Origin: Anthracocystis setariae | Taxonomy: Eukaryota; Basidiomycota; Ustilaginomycetes; Ustilaginales; Ustilaginaceae | Length of the DNA: 64,000 nucleotides | Reading direction: 5' to 3' | Assembly: GCA_928724745.1 (NCBI GenBank) | Contig: CAKMXJ010000003.1 | Coordinates: 1,240,001 to 1,304,000 of the forward strand | In this document: piece by piece, positions 1 through 11,350 of the stretch | Numbering within the stretch: position 1 is the first letter of the stretch | Layout: each line of letters starts with the position of its first letter | Translations under genes and position numbers: made by a program | Notes under the pieces: model-generated | The model's input: the letters and a program-made list of their open reading frames with translations, nothing else | Database searches by the model: none | Told to the model about the DNA's origin: nothing

Positions 1-861
1 TTCTGACGAGCGAGTTGGAGTACGTTGCTGTTATCGATGATGACGGTGGAGGCTCTGTGCTGGTCGTTGACGTTGAATGTGGGGGAAGGGGTGGAGGCCA
101 AGTGTTGGGATTTGAGTTGGGTGGGGCCGAGGTGGGCGGCGTTGAGCATGGCTTTTGCGACGCTTTCGACGGGAGCAGCTGCAGCGTTGGAGAATTTGGC
201 TGCAAGGTTCATGACAGGTTCGAAGGCCTTTTCGAGCAGACGCGATTGGGGTCTCTGTGCGTTTTGAAGGAAGCCCGGACGAAGGATCACCGTGTTGGCG
301 TAGAGGTTTGCCAGCCCCTCTTCGGTGAGACCCTTGGACTTGAGATAGGGGAACCACGATGAACTGCTCGACGAGCCCGAGGAGCAGTACAGTACAGTCG
401 AACTTGCACTGGTGGTGGGCACAAGCGCTTTGGCAGCGGAAAGCACGTAGCCTCGATCGATCTTTTCAAACTCGCTCATACTGCCCGCTGCAGCTCGAGT
501 GGTGCCCATGGTGATGTAAATGTCCTTGACGCCGGTGAGTCTAGAGAGCTTTTCGACTTCCGTTGCGTCGCCCGAATGAAGCTTGTCAAAATCGACAATG
601 ACTTCTTTGAACGTCACTCCAGAAGCGATGGTAGGAGGAGATGGGTGAGGTCGACGTGCAAACGAGTACACGGTCGAATACCCCGACTGCTCCGAAACCA
701 ACAGCGAGAGAAGAGGCTTGCCCACAGCCCCAGACGCCCCCAAACTGTAATTATTGAAGAAGACCAAAGCGAATCATCACTTGTCAGCAACACTACTCCA
801 TCCATTCCATAAGCAGGTGGGAAGAAACCTACATAACAGCCGAAGCTTCCTTGCTAGCCAT
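1..861 (-). CDS. FMP52: FMP52-like atypical short-chain dehydrogenase (partial, 3' end outside window)
   Basis: Two exons: 833..861, then 744 down to the window edge; the intron 745..832 begins GTAGGT and ends ACAG. The spliced protein starts MASKEASAVI followed by LGASGAVGKP at about residue 11, an NAD(P)-binding Rossmann loop. A YLKSK (YxxxK-type) element lies near residue 143, followed by TVILRPG, as in the FMP52/HTATIP2 branch of atypical SDRs. About 257 residues are visible and the C-terminus is cut off. In yeast the family member is associated with the mitochondrial outer membrane; its substrate is unknown. The splice model is supported because it completes the glycine motif in frame, with the split codon AT|T. 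Its upstream side faces the 3' end of the ATP-citrate lyase gene. Confidence 0.85.
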
Positions 862-1490
862 GGTGTCGAGTTGACGTATAAACAGCGATATGATGGTGAT
901 AGGGTCGAAGGATCTCACAATTGCCTGACCATGTGGAGATGTCTAAAATGTCCCCTGACAGCACTTTTGTATGCAGGTGTGAAATTTGAGTTGCGCGGCC
1001 TCGAGGCCTAAATTCAGCGTGAAACGACAACAACAACAAAAAGAGCCCGGCGTGGCTGTCATCTAGCCCGTGGGAAAACCAAATCCGGCTCCCACCTACA
1101 GTACACACGCAGACATACACGGGACAGACACACACCAACACCCATACAAGCCAACGAACTGTCACTGCGCAAATATAAAGTCCTGTATTGCTTCAGGAGC
1201 CCGACGGAGCCGGCAAAGGAATGCTCGGATGACTAGCCTTACCACCCAACCACCTCCACCGACTGCTGCTCCTCGGCAGTAGATGACTGCGCCTCGAAGA
1301 TCAAGCACGACGAAAACAAAGAAACGGGAGACAGTGTACACTAAGAGACAAGAACGTAGCAAGAAGGAAAAAGGAAAAGAACGTGGAACCCAAAGGAACT
1401 TGACTGTATGCTGCTGGATGATGAAAGAAATGTTGTCAGAGGCGAAAGCGACCGCCGCTTCTACCTCTGGTTTTGATTGCAAGGCGACCG
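862..1490. other. Intergenic: ACL1 3' flank and FMP52 promoter side
   Basis: No supportable gene. The stretch holds the 3' flank of the ATP-citrate lyase gene and the upstream region of the FMP52-like gene, both on the minus strand. Short open frames here have no recognisable motif. Confidence 0.6.
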
Positions 1491-4400
1491 TTACTTCTTG
1501 AGCGTTCCCATGACACGAGCGGGCGTAGCCATCTCAATGTGGAAGTCGTCAGCAGGGTGACGGTAGAGACCAGCCTTGAGACGCTTCTGGTCAATGTGGT
1601 GACCAATGAAACCGATCGATCGGCCGAGGGTGAAGATACCGTTGAGGAAACCGTAGCTGAGGTAGTCGCGCGCCTCCTCAATGGTGAAGGCACCCGAGTC
1701 ACGGAGCAAGTCAACGAAGCAGACGGCCAAGCAGCCATCGACGTTGAGGATGAGCGTGTCCTTCTTGGCAGTGGTCACCTTCTCGACGGCAAGAGCGTAG
1801 TCGAGCATCTTGTGCGAAGGGAAGTTCTTCAGCACAAACTCCTTGACAACCTGGACTCGGTAGTCGGGGTTGGACACCGACTTGATCTTGTGACCAATTC
1901 CGGGGATGAGCCTGTTGGCCTTGCGCATGCTGTCGACGAACTCACGAGCGGTCATGCCGCGGTCGTAAGCATTCGAGAACTCGGTAGCAGCATCGTCAAG
2001 AGCACCACCGAATCGGTCACCGATGGTCAAGAGACCAGACACGAGCGAAGAGATAAGGTCCTTACCAGCACGCGACGTGATGATGGTGTTCATGGCACCG
2101 GACACGGCGGGACCGTGGTCGGCGGTGAGCATGAGAGCCATCTCCATGAACTTGGTGCAGTAGTCGGGGAGACGACGCTTGAACCAGAGCAGCGAGATGA
2201 CACCACCGATGCCCATACCAGACTCGAACACCTCCGAGATCTTGACACCAGAGTACATGAGCTCCGATCCACGCTCATCCGAGATGGTCGAGATGAAAGC
2301 GGCGGGCTTACGAACCATGCCGAGCTCCTGGGCCCACTTGTAGTCGACGGGGATGGCAGGAGCGGGGCGCTCGGGCTTGGGAACGATGGTTCCCTGGGCA
2401 ACGAGCTTGTTGTACACCTCACGGATGACCTGGGGCAGGTCCTCGAAGGTGTCGGGGACGACGAAGCCGGCAGCCTTCATGGCAGCGTTCTTGGCCGAAG
2501 CAGTCTCCATGTCGCTGTTGGCCATGGAACCGGCGTGACCGAACTGCACCTCGGTGGTGAACATCTTGGCGCAGGTACCGATGGCCCAGGCAACGATGGG
2601 CTTCTTGATGACGCCCTTCTTGACAGCCTCGATGACACGGTACTCCTCGACACCACCGACCTCACCGAGAAGAACGAGCATCTTGCACTCGGGGTCCTGC
2701 TCGTATCGGAGAAGGTGGTCGATGAAGGTGGTACCGGGGTAACGGTCACCACCAATAGCGATGCCCTCGTAGGTACCGTTGGTGGTGATCGAAAGGATGT
2801 TGTTGAGCTCGTTCGACATACCACCGGACTTGGAGACGTAACCGACGGAACCGGGACGGTAGAGCTTGGAGGCGAGGATGTTGTCCATCATACCACCAGA
2901 GTTACCGATACGGAAGCAACCGGGCTTGATACCACCGACGGTGGCAGGGCCGATGATGAGAACACCGGCCTTCTCGGCGCGGTGGAGGATCTCACGAGCG
3001 TGACGCTCGGGGACACCCTCAGCGATAAGGGCGAGGGCCTTGATCTGGGGGCATGAGAGAACCTCGAGGGTGGACGAGTAGACGGATCGGCTCGAGGCGA
3101 AGTTGACGACGACGTCGGCGTCGGGGTGCTTGGCGACAGCCTCCTTGATGCTGGTGTAGACGGGCAGAAGCGTCTCCTTGGTACCCCAATAGAACTTCTG
3201 GATGTGGTGACCACCGAACGGGTAGACCATGGCAGCGACCGAGGGTGTCTCACGACCGCACGAGAAGTCAAAGTCAAGCATGCCCTGAATAGCACGGGGC
3301 TGGAGACCGAAGACGAGCGAGCGGGTGTTGGCGTCGAAGGGACGGTAGGCGGGGCGCTGACCGGCGGAACCAGCCTCGAAGTGGACGATCTGGTCCTGAG
3401 GCTGGACACGCTCACCGGTGGCGTGGTCGACAGTGCCGACCGCCTTGTCCTCGCCCTTGTTGGCACCGTTGGTGATGGGGGTTTGGGCACCCGAGGGGAG
3501 GGTGTTCTGCTGCTGCGAAGCAAGGGTGACCTCCTCGAAAGTCTTGACACCGAGGGCCAGGGGGACAATGTCGGTAATGTGGGTGTCCGGGCCGAAGACT
3601 TGGATCTCGACTCCAAGGTCCTCACCAAGGAGACGCATGGCCTTGAGACCCTCCTGGTAGTTGGGACCACCACGACGAACGAAGATGCGGACACCGTGCT
3701 TGGCAAGCGCCTGCTTGTACTCCTTGAGGGCACGGATGATACCCTTGAAGGTGGAAGCGACGTTGGTGAAGTTGGCAATACCACCGCCGATGATAAGGAG
3801 CTTGCCCTTGGGGTTGACGTCACCGCGGGTCATGAGGTCAAGAAGGGTCTTGGCATATTCGAAGGTCTGGCCTTCGGAGGGAGCACCCGAGTATTCACCG
3901 TAGTTGGCGAGCTCGTGGGCATAGCCGTGAGCAGCAATAGCGTCGGAGTAGACGACGGAAGCACCACCACCGGCAACCATGGTCCAGATGCGGCCAGTAG
4001 CGTTGAGGACGGTAAGCTTGAGCGAGGCACCGGTACCAGCGTCGAGCTTGGCGATGTAAGCCTCCTCCTTGGTCAAGTCACGACCGAAAGGAGCGGGCCA
4101 GTACATGGGCGGGCCACGGTCCTCACCCTTGTTGCTCGAGGCACCAGCAGCGGAACCCATGTAAATGGAGGGATCACGAGCGATAGCCCACTTGGGACCG
4201 CAGATGAAGTCAGCGGTCTGGTCGAGCTTGGCCGCCATGTCGAGGTAAGCGATCTGGCCGTCATCGGTGGCAACGAGAGGGTTGATCTCGAGGTAAGCGA
4301 AGTGGAGATCGACGTAGACCGAGTAGAGGCGGATCAAGAAGTCGGTAAGCACCTCACGCTTGGCAGCGGGGACACCACCAAGGAGGGTAGCCGTCCACTC

Positions 4401-5189
4401 CTCGCGCTTGGGGAAGGCGGCAGAGGGGTCGGCGGGGATGAGGAGCTTGAGAGCCTTGGCGTCGACATCACCGACGTCAACACCACCCTCGTGGGTGAAG
4501 AGGATCCAGTCGCCCTCACGCGCCGAGTTGATGCAGACGTAGAACTCGGTGTCAGCGGGGTGGGGGCAGAAGGGCTCAACGATAAAGTTGTTGAGAGTAC
4601 CCGTGACGGACTCGACCTGCTGGGCCTTACCGGCACGCTCCTGGATCCAGGCCTTGGCATCGGCCCAGTCCGAGTTGAGCTTGAGGAGACCGGCCTTTCC
4701 ACGACGCTTGATGAGCTGGTCTGGCTTGGCAACGAGCTTGGTGTTCTGAACCCATGCTGGGAGCTGCGCCTCGTCTGTGATGGTGTTGGTAGCGGGGTCC
4801 CAGGCGATCTGGGCAACCTTGGGAGCGGGAGCAACAAAGTCGGCGTTGACCTTGAGGTCAGCGTGGGCCAGAGGCGATCGAGGCAACCAGTAGTTGACCA
4901 AGAGCTTGGCGTCGAATTCGCGGATAGCTGTGATTCAAAGGGGGCGACAAGAAGCGTGTGACAAAAAGAGTCAGGTCAGTCTTCGTTCCCAGCGACTTGG
5001 TTCGGAGAGCCTCCGAAGTCGGCTCGTCGAGCTCAAATCAGCTGCCACCCATGGCGACTCTGACGCCAGATCTGCCCAGCTGGAGAATTCTGATTTCGGA
5101 GCGTGCGTTTGGCAGCTCTCTGCTTTCGCAAGAAAGCGCTACAGTTGCATGTCGCTTCATTGAAAGAAAGACTTACCTTTGGAAGACAT
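1491..5189 (-). CDS. ACL1: ATP-citrate lyase, single-chain form
   Basis: Cytosolic enzyme converting citrate, CoA and ATP to acetyl-CoA and oxaloacetate, the main acetyl-CoA source for lipid synthesis in oleaginous fungi. Two exons: 5177..5189 (13 nt, ATGTCTTCCAAAG, donor GTAAGT) and 1491..4927 (acceptor CACAG). The product is 1149 aa starting MSSKAIREFDAKLL, close to animal ACLY in length. Order of domains: N-terminal ATP-grasp/CoA-ligase beta part (LIKRRGK near residue 65, GGVDVGDVDAK), CoA-binding and CoA-ligase alpha part with the phospho-histidine in VQFGHAG (His802), and a C-terminal citrate-synthase-like domain (GDRFGGALD, GIGHKIKS, LNVDG). The fused form is typical of animals and basidiomycetes. 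All active-site motifs look intact. The start was chosen because the tiny first exon restores the family's N-terminus in frame. Confidence 0.97.
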
Positions 5190-7605
5190 TTTGTTTGGCG
5201 AAAATCAGAGGTATATAGCGAAACAAGGAGGACTTGGAGAGCTCTACAAACGGTCTTGACAGACAACGATGTACAAGCTGCGGGAAGAGGAAAGGTGGAG
5301 GCGATCTACGACGACAGTGAGTAAAGGCTAGATACTCAAGGCGACAACGTTCGCAAGGCTGATCGATGTACAATCAGATGAAGGTGAGGTGGTAGTGGAT
5401 GATGACCAAGACAGTCGAGGAAGTGCGGGGGACGAGGATGGGATGATGATGGAGCGAAGGTGAGAATGACGATGTCGATGGGGGGTTATACGGGAGCGGC
5501 ACTGACCAGGCAACGACGAGGAGGAGCTGCGCACAGGCTTCCGAAACAGTGTGAGTGTGCTATGCGCTCGTTTGCTTGGTTGCTTCGTTCACTCAGGCTG
5601 TTCGAAGGCAGGCGAAGAATCATGGCCACGAAGGTCGAGTTTCCGCCTTGACCCAACAAGACGCGAGCAACAAGAGAACGATCACGCACCAAAATCTGGG
5701 AAAAAGAGGGACGAGGCGGACGAGCCACCTTGAGCGTGGGCGAGAGAGGGTTCAAGCGAACGCTTTCTTCTTGCAGCTCGCAAAGCTGCAGACCAACACT
5801 TTTTTTTTTTTGGCATGCGCACGCACCCTCTTTGACTGCTTGTGCTGTGGTGCTCTGCGATCTCTTTTGGCTTTTTTTTTTTTTTTTTTTTTCTTTCTTT
5901 CTTTCTTTTTTTTGGTATTTATTTCAGAAAAGTTGGTTCCTGTTTCCGACTGAAGACCAACAACTGCTCGAGACCGGCACTGCCCCAAGCCAACTTGTTC
6001 AAAAATATTGAATTTCTTTTCGAGTTTAGATTTCTCTGCGATAACCTGGTTGCAGACTGCAGTCGGAATCACCGCAGAAAATCAGAAAAAGGCATATCGG
6101 AGATTTCACACCACTGGCCTGACGTGGCGTGGAGTCGGGTTTGCTTTTGCCGGGTAAAGATGGAGACTTCTGGCAGTAATCATGTGGTTTGCACCGCATC
6201 GATACCCAAAGTTATGAACCATTCCGAGCGTGCCTTTTACAGTGGTGTATCCTTCTGCCCTGCATACAGCGCAGTCGTCTCCTTCTTTGAACCCTGTAGC
6301 CGGCATGCGACGTCAGTTTCGACCCCAACGCTGAGGATCCGCCTCGGTCTAAGTCCGGTCAAGCTCCTGGCAAATGACCTTGTCGGTCTTCTGAGCAGGA
6401 CCAGCCAACTCCAGTTTTTTCCGTTGACTGCAACAATCATGCTGGTCACTGTCCGGTTGCATTTGCCTCCGAGTATCGCAAGGATGATTGGCTCGTGTTC
6501 GTAGCTGCCAGGCTGTCTCCAACCGCCCTCGAGTGGCTTCTATGTTGAAGCAACGACCTAGCCAGATGGATCGCCACAAGTGGCCTGATCTTTCTGATCG
6601 CCCAGACGGAGAAGCTGCATGATTGCTTTCCCGTGATTCGTCCCGATTTCGACCGGCACTTTACCCTGGTTGCTGTTGGCGGAACAGGCCACACGACCAG
6701 CGGCCCGGACCTCCCATGCGATAGCCTACCATTCAACTAGCCAACTTTCAAGGTAGCCGCCCATACAGGCGAGCCCGCGTTTGCTGTGAGTGAAATGCCC
6801 TACTCACTCACTCCTCTGGGAACAAACACAACCTTACTTTTTAGCTTAGGAATGAAGGTTTTGGTCCCGTCGCTACCCCCTTCACAATGGCAGTCGGACT
6901 TGAGGAAATTCCCATTTTTTTTTTTCCCCAAATTTTCCTTTAATTCTGTATTTCCTTGGATTTCTTGAGGTTGACATGCAGGGCGCCATTCTAGCACACA
7001 GGGTCTTGTCCCAAAAATGAGAGCTGTTGATCGAGGATCCCCAAAATTGAAAAGCAAAAGCATTTGGCACCGCTTCGGTATGATCGACTAGGGCGCTGTT
7101 GTCCGCTCCCAGCGGTTATCCTAGGCCTCTTTGTCGATGTTGGACGGTCGATGCTAGACGACCAATTCAGTTGCCCCTTTCTATAGCATCATAGAATGCC
7201 GAACTCTGTTACGTATTTGAGTTGTATGAACCCGATGGTAGAGAGTGTTGCCGTACAGCTAGCGGGAAAGCCGCAGCGTACGCGTCACAAAATCTTGTTG
7301 GGGTCCGAGGAAAATTTGGAGCTTCCGAATGGACCACACCGACACGCTGTCCACATCAATGAGTCGAGATCGATATTGCTGGCCCAATCTAGGAACTACG
7401 AATGTTAGATCTGTCTCGTGTTCGCAATCTGTTACAAAAGTTCAGGCTTGCTCGGGAGTCGGGCAGACAGGGATTGCCGTGTGTGCTCGAGACCAACACT
7501 TTCTTCCTCCCTCCACACGAGTACCTTGAAGCGTCCCACAAAGCAAGTACCATCATCATCATCATCATCATCATCATAACAGATCTATCAGAACAATCAG
7601 TGCAA
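5190..7605. other. 2.4-kb divergent intergenic region between ACL1 and the PAC3-like gene
   Basis: Shared upstream region of two divergent genes. It contains a T-tract with trailing TTTC repeats (5872..5912), two copies of GACCAACAC (5791 and 7491), and a (CAT)n run (7551..7577) just before the PAC3-like start. Several open frames of 60-100 codons on the minus strand between 6100 and 7070 have no motif I recognise and no clear splice pattern. I do not call a gene here. Confidence 0.55.
7551..7577 (+). repeat. (ATC)n trinucleotide microsatellite
   Basis: About nine consecutive ATC/CAT units directly upstream of the PAC3-like start codon, ending in ATAACAG, which resembles a 3' splice site. 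It is probably in the 5' UTR or a 5' UTR intron. Confidence 0.8.
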
Positions 7606-8196
7606 ATGATGACGTCCCAATCCAGTACCACACCATCTGCGCCGAAGGTCACCGTGACCCCCCTTTCCGTCACTTCCACACCCGTCCTTCCTACTCAGAC
7701 ACTGACGAACACCGTTGCGGGGCATTCAACCACCGTCATCGCGCAGTCGTTCAACGACCGCATCTTCGTCACGATCACCCAGCTGAACAAATTCGGCGTC
7801 TTCTACCAAGCCACCACCTCGCCCTCTCCTGGCAACCCACTTGGTCGAGAGGACGACGCTAAAAGCACCAACGGAGGACTACCTCCACCCCTCCCAACCA
7901 CCTCGATCAGCAAGCTAGTTGGCACAGAACCTGGTCCAGCTTACAGCGCACTGTATCAACTCTTTGTCTCGCAGGTGGCGAGTATCGTCAAGCATGGAAA
8001 CCCGACGGATCCAAGACCACTCATTGTATCCTTGGCGTTAAAGTTGAGCCCCAGTGCAGAGAAGGCGCCAGAAGGCCAAAGCGGCGATCAGAACTGGGAC
8101 GACGACGAGGATGATTCGATGCTCATGACGAGTCCAGAGGAGAGGGAGAGATTCCTAGCTATCATGGAGATGGTGCAAAAGTGCAGAGTCTGGTAA
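7606..8196 (+). CDS. Proteasome assembly chaperone 3-like protein
   Basis: A 196-residue protein. The block from about residue 30 to 70 (AGHSTTVIAQSF, then RIFVTITQLNKFG) and the C-terminal end (EMVQKCRVW) resemble PSMG3/PAC3, which with its partner chaperone scaffolds alpha-ring assembly of the 20S proteasome in the cytosol. PAC3 family members are about 120 residues; here there is a Ser/Thr/Pro-rich N-terminal extension and an acidic insert (DDDEDD) before the last helix. The open frame extends 68 codons further upstream through an isoleucine run encoded by the ATC repeat. That part is unlike the family, so I place the start at 7606; an in-frame ATG follows immediately at 7609. The gene is convergent with NBS1, with a 97-bp gap. 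Confidence 0.72.
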   Translation: MMTSQSSTTPSAPKVTVTPLSVTSTPVLPTQTLTNTVAGHSTTVIAQSFNDRIFVTITQLNKFGVFYQATTSPSPGNPLGREDDAKSTNGGLPPPLPTTSISKLVGTEPGPAYSALYQLFVSQVASIVKHGNPTDPRPLIVSLALKLSPSAEKAPEGQSGDQNWDDDEDDSMLMTSPEERERFLAIMEMVQKCRVW

Positions 8197-8293
8197 GGCA
8201 TTTGGTTGAAGGCTCAATCAAACGACGGTGACGCAAATAAGGAACGAGGAGCGATCGAACCACTGGATTGCATGGCTGCGACAACATACAGAT

Positions 8294-11200
8294 TCAAAAG
8301 ACCGAGCGCCGCACCCTCCCACTGCCGGGAGCAGGTGCACCGCGTCTCCTCCTTGTTGGCGTACTCCGCCCGAAGCCGGCAAAATTCCCTTCATCACCGT
8401 CGTCACCATCATCGGCGCTCGCATCATCTTCATCGACCACCATTGCTGGCGCTCTCTTCTTTCGCGTCTGCGACACCGATGCACTTGCTGCAGACCCCAT
8501 CTCATCATCGCTATCCTGAACAAGCGCTGCTGGCCTCTTCCTTCCCCTCGAACTCGCCGCCGCTTGCGATCTCGACCCGTGCCGACGTTCAAGCATCGTC
8601 GTCATATCCGCTTCGTCGACGGAATCCATCGAGTCCAAGCCATCAAGATCAAGGTCCACCGATCCTTGATCCAATGCCACCTTGCCTCGAGATCTCGCCG
8701 GTGCGATCTGATTACTCTCCTCGTCCGACAGAGCCAGCTGCCTACTCGCGGCTCTCCCCTGCCGGCCTTTGCCACCCTCCGAGGTCGGAACAGACTGCCG
8801 ATCCTGCCCCTCCCAGTATGCTTGGCCTAGCCCGTAGTCGTTGCTCTCCGGCAGCACCATTGCGATCTTGGGCTTTGCCGAAATCCTCGCTGTTGGCTGC
8901 GTCGAGGCACCTGCACCCTTTGGACGGAACTTTTTGAAGTTCGGAACTGCCCCTTCGCTTGCAGTCGCCCGCATGCATTGGTTGGCGTCCTCGCCGCCGG
9001 TCTTCTTTTTCCTGACGAGCGGCACAAAGTCGACCTGAACAAAGTTGCCGCGAACATGTATGCGAAGTTCTTCCTCGGCCATCTGCTTGAACGCCTCGTA
9101 ATCCTCGTCCACCGCGTGTTGCTGTTTCGAAGACTGTGTCGCGCCGCCGGATGAACGGCCGAGTATGTTGGAACCCCGCAACGGTTTGGCGATCTGAAGC
9201 CGGTTAAACTCGGCGTCGAATTCGTCCATCTTTTTGCCCTTGGCTCGTTGCGTGTTGAGCGCCTGGAGGAATTGCGGCTCGGAGTCTGGTTGAGCGCCTT
9301 GAACGAGGCCGGCAGTCTCGGTCGCTGAGTCGGGACGAGAGATTCGTTCATGTTGCTGACTCGGTGGCTCCTCGATGGCTGCTGTTGTACGCGTGCGCTT
9401 CGCTGCGGTCTCGAGCTGAGCGCTGGAAACCTGACGCGAGGGAGGGGATTTTCGCTTGTGGGGGCTGCTTCCTTGATCGGCTCGACTTGCTTGAAGGGTG
9501 GCATCTACGACCTGTGATTGAGCCAACGATTCCTGCGCTCTGTCCTCCTCGTCGAGATCCATCCTGTACCGCCTGCTTCTAGGCAGTGTCGAGGCTGCAC
9601 TCGCAAGGCTCTCGTTGAAGCGGTCTCCGTCGCCATGCATGCTTCCGCTTTCTCGGCCGCCTTCCAGGATGGCGTCGAAGATGTCAGATCTCCGAGAATT
9701 GGCACGACTTGTACCGGTCCTTCTCGTCAATCCACTCCTAGTAGATTGCGAAGAGGCCGGCTCGAGACTATCAACAGCGGACTGAATCCGGCTTCTAGCC
9801 TCAGATTCATGCTCAGGTTCGAAAATGATAGCTTGCTGTGCGTCTGGTCTGACTTCCGAGTCATCCTCTGTATGTGCAGGCTTGCGAGTTCGACGCGTGA
9901 GTGGCCTTCTTGTGACCTCTACTCCCGAGCCGGAAGGGTCTGCAGCTGGAGCTTCAGTGGGCAATGCAGCCGTGCTAGTGGCAGCAGGCCTGGCCTCCTG
10001 AGGTTGAGCTGCAGGTGATGGCGAGGAGTGTCTCTGTAGTGGAGTCTCGCGTAACTCAATTTCTTGCTGAGGAACCAGCGAGACGGCTTCCGTAGCCGGG
10101 GTGGAAGCTTCCACTGGCGCTACTACGTCTTCGAGTTGATCAGTTGTATTGGGGACGGAGTTCAGATGCGCTCTGACATCCGCCGCAAAGACTGCATTGG
10201 TAATAGCATGGAACCCGCTTGGCATAGAGATGCGCAGGTTCGAGCATGCAATGGTGCAGGCATCTTTCCACGGTGTCGCGTCATGGACTGCACTGACAAG
10301 CACCACCAATCCGTCGTCCGGCGCCTCGCTTCTAGCTTGACTTGTGCTATTGCGCCAATGGGAAAGCGCGCTGTTTTTGTACGGCATCAGCAACTGTGCG
10401 AAGTCAGCCTTTGTGGTGAGGTCTTCTTCGAGTGGATTGTGCGTATAAACGTGTGCGCCTGCGACGGTGAGGAGGCTTTTATAGATGGAAAGCTCAGCGT
10501 CTTCGCTTGGGAGAGCAAAGAAGACGCACGTGGTTGCTTTGAGCATATACGTGCGTCTTGGATTGGGGAGCAGCTTTTGGGACATATCGGGAACGTCACC
10601 GAGCTCTTGCTGATCGATGGAAGGCTGGTTGGTAGCAGAGTCAGGCTCGACAAAGTTGGTCTGGAGAGATGCAGGGTCATGGCGGGGAAGTTCTGCTCGG
10701 CGAAAGAGCTCGTGAAAGTAGTCGATGGTGACAATCGGTCGAGCTTGTAAGAGGGCACAAAGGACGGACTCGGTCGGCTTGACTTGAATCAAGCATAGGT
10801 GTGTGAAGCCATGCCTCCACCGTGACTTGGCAGGAGATAAGTAGATGCCGAGCTGAAGAGCCAATTTGCGCAAGGGCGAAATGGCAGTCTCCTTGATTCT
10901 GGCAGCGAAGCAGACGGCGATCGGTTTCCATACCAGTCGCAATGAGATGGTGGTGGTGAGCGCGAAAGAGTCTCCATCTTGGAGAACGTGGTCTTTATCA
11001 GCAGGCACTTGGACTTCGGTAGGCTCGGAGATTGTGCGACGCGAGGGGTTGGGCTGTTGAGTTACACCAAACGTCTTTCTGCTCTTGTTGGCTTCAAAAC
11101 GGATGGTGACTTTGGGTCGAAGACTGACGTCGTTGTGAAAAGCCGATGGATCAGTGACAGTGGCAATCTTACTGGCTATCGTATCTTCCGATGCTACAGC

Positions 11201-11350
11201 AATGTGGCAGGAGACGCGAGAGACGAATTTGCTTTCGATGATGATGTCGGCAGGGATCTTGCGACCTAGGACGTACGACTGACCATACTTGAGGAGTTTG
11301 CTCAGCTCTTGGCGGCTGTCTTCGGCGAACCGACCTTGGAGCAGCCACAT
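8294..11350 (-). CDS. NBS1: Nibrin/NBS1, MRN double-strand-break repair complex subunit
   Basis: Regulatory subunit of the Mre11-Rad50-Nbs1 complex that senses DNA double-strand breaks and activates Tel1/ATM. The predicted protein is 1018 aa, starting MWLLQGRF like the MWKL start of animal nibrin. The FHA domain (about 20-145) keeps the phosphopeptide-binding arginine in YVLGRK (Arg30) and FVSRVSCHI (SxxH type). BRCT-like repeats follow from about 155 to 350. A long Ser/Thr-rich acidic linker leads to the Mre11-binding element VPNFKKF near residue 800, the family's hallmark. An unusually long tail of about 210 residues follows, with acidic and basic patches and a final RRRR-rich end. The open frame continues about 107 codons upstream of this start, but those residues are not family-like. 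It is divergent from the VHS-domain gene. Confidence 0.9.
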   Translation of the reverse strand: MWLLQGRFAEDSRQELSKLLKYGQSYVLGRKIPADIIIESKFVSRVSCHIAVASEDTIASKIATVTDPSAFHNDVSLRPKVTIRFEANKSRKTFGVTQQPNPSRRTISEPTEVQVPADKDHVLQDGDSFALTTTISLRLVWKPIAVCFAARIKETAISPLRKLALQLGIYLSPAKSRWRHGFTHLCLIQVKPTESVLCALLQARPIVTIDYFHELFRRAELPRHDPASLQTNFVEPDSATNQPSIDQQELGDVPDMSQKLLPNPRRTYMLKATTCVFFALPSEDAELSIYKSLLTVAGAHVYTHNPLEEDLTTKADFAQLLMPYKNSALSHWRNSTSQARSEAPDDGLVVLVSAVHDATPWKDACTIACSNLRISMPSGFHAITNAVFAADVRAHLNSVPNTTDQLEDVVAPVEASTPATEAVSLVPQQEIELRETPLQRHSSPSPAAQPQEARPAATSTAALPTEAPAADPSGSGVEVTRRPLTRRTRKPAHTEDDSEVRPDAQQAIIFEPEHESEARSRIQSAVDSLEPASSQSTRSGLTRRTGTSRANSRRSDIFDAILEGGRESGSMHGDGDRFNESLASAASTLPRSRRYRMDLDEEDRAQESLAQSQVVDATLQASRADQGSSPHKRKSPPSRQVSSAQLETAAKRTRTTAAIEEPPSQQHERISRPDSATETAGLVQGAQPDSEPQFLQALNTQRAKGKKMDEFDAEFNRLQIAKPLRGSNILGRSSGGATQSSKQQHAVDEDYEAFKQMAEEELRIHVRGNFVQVDFVPLVRKKKTGGEDANQCMRATASEGAVPNFKKFRPKGAGASTQPTARISAKPKIAMVLPESNDYGLGQAYWEGQDRQSVPTSEGGKGRQGRAASRQLALSDEESNQIAPARSRGKVALDQGSVDLDLDGLDSMDSVDEADMTTMLERRHGSRSQAAASSRGRKRPAALVQDSDDEMGSAASASVSQTRKKRAPAMVVDEDDASADDGDDGDEGNFAGFGRSTPTRRRRGAPAPGSGRVRRSVF

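Noticed and set aside
384..400. CAGTACAGTACAGT inside the FMP52-like gene as a regulatory pentamer site
   Set aside because: It encodes the conserved strand TVLYCSS on the minus strand, so coding explains it.
1473..4961. Long plus-strand open frames (527 and 611 codons) opposite ATP-citrate lyase
   Set aside because: They are exact antisense shadows of a highly conserved gene with strong codon bias. Their translations are low-complexity Val/Leu/Gly/Glu-rich and match nothing.
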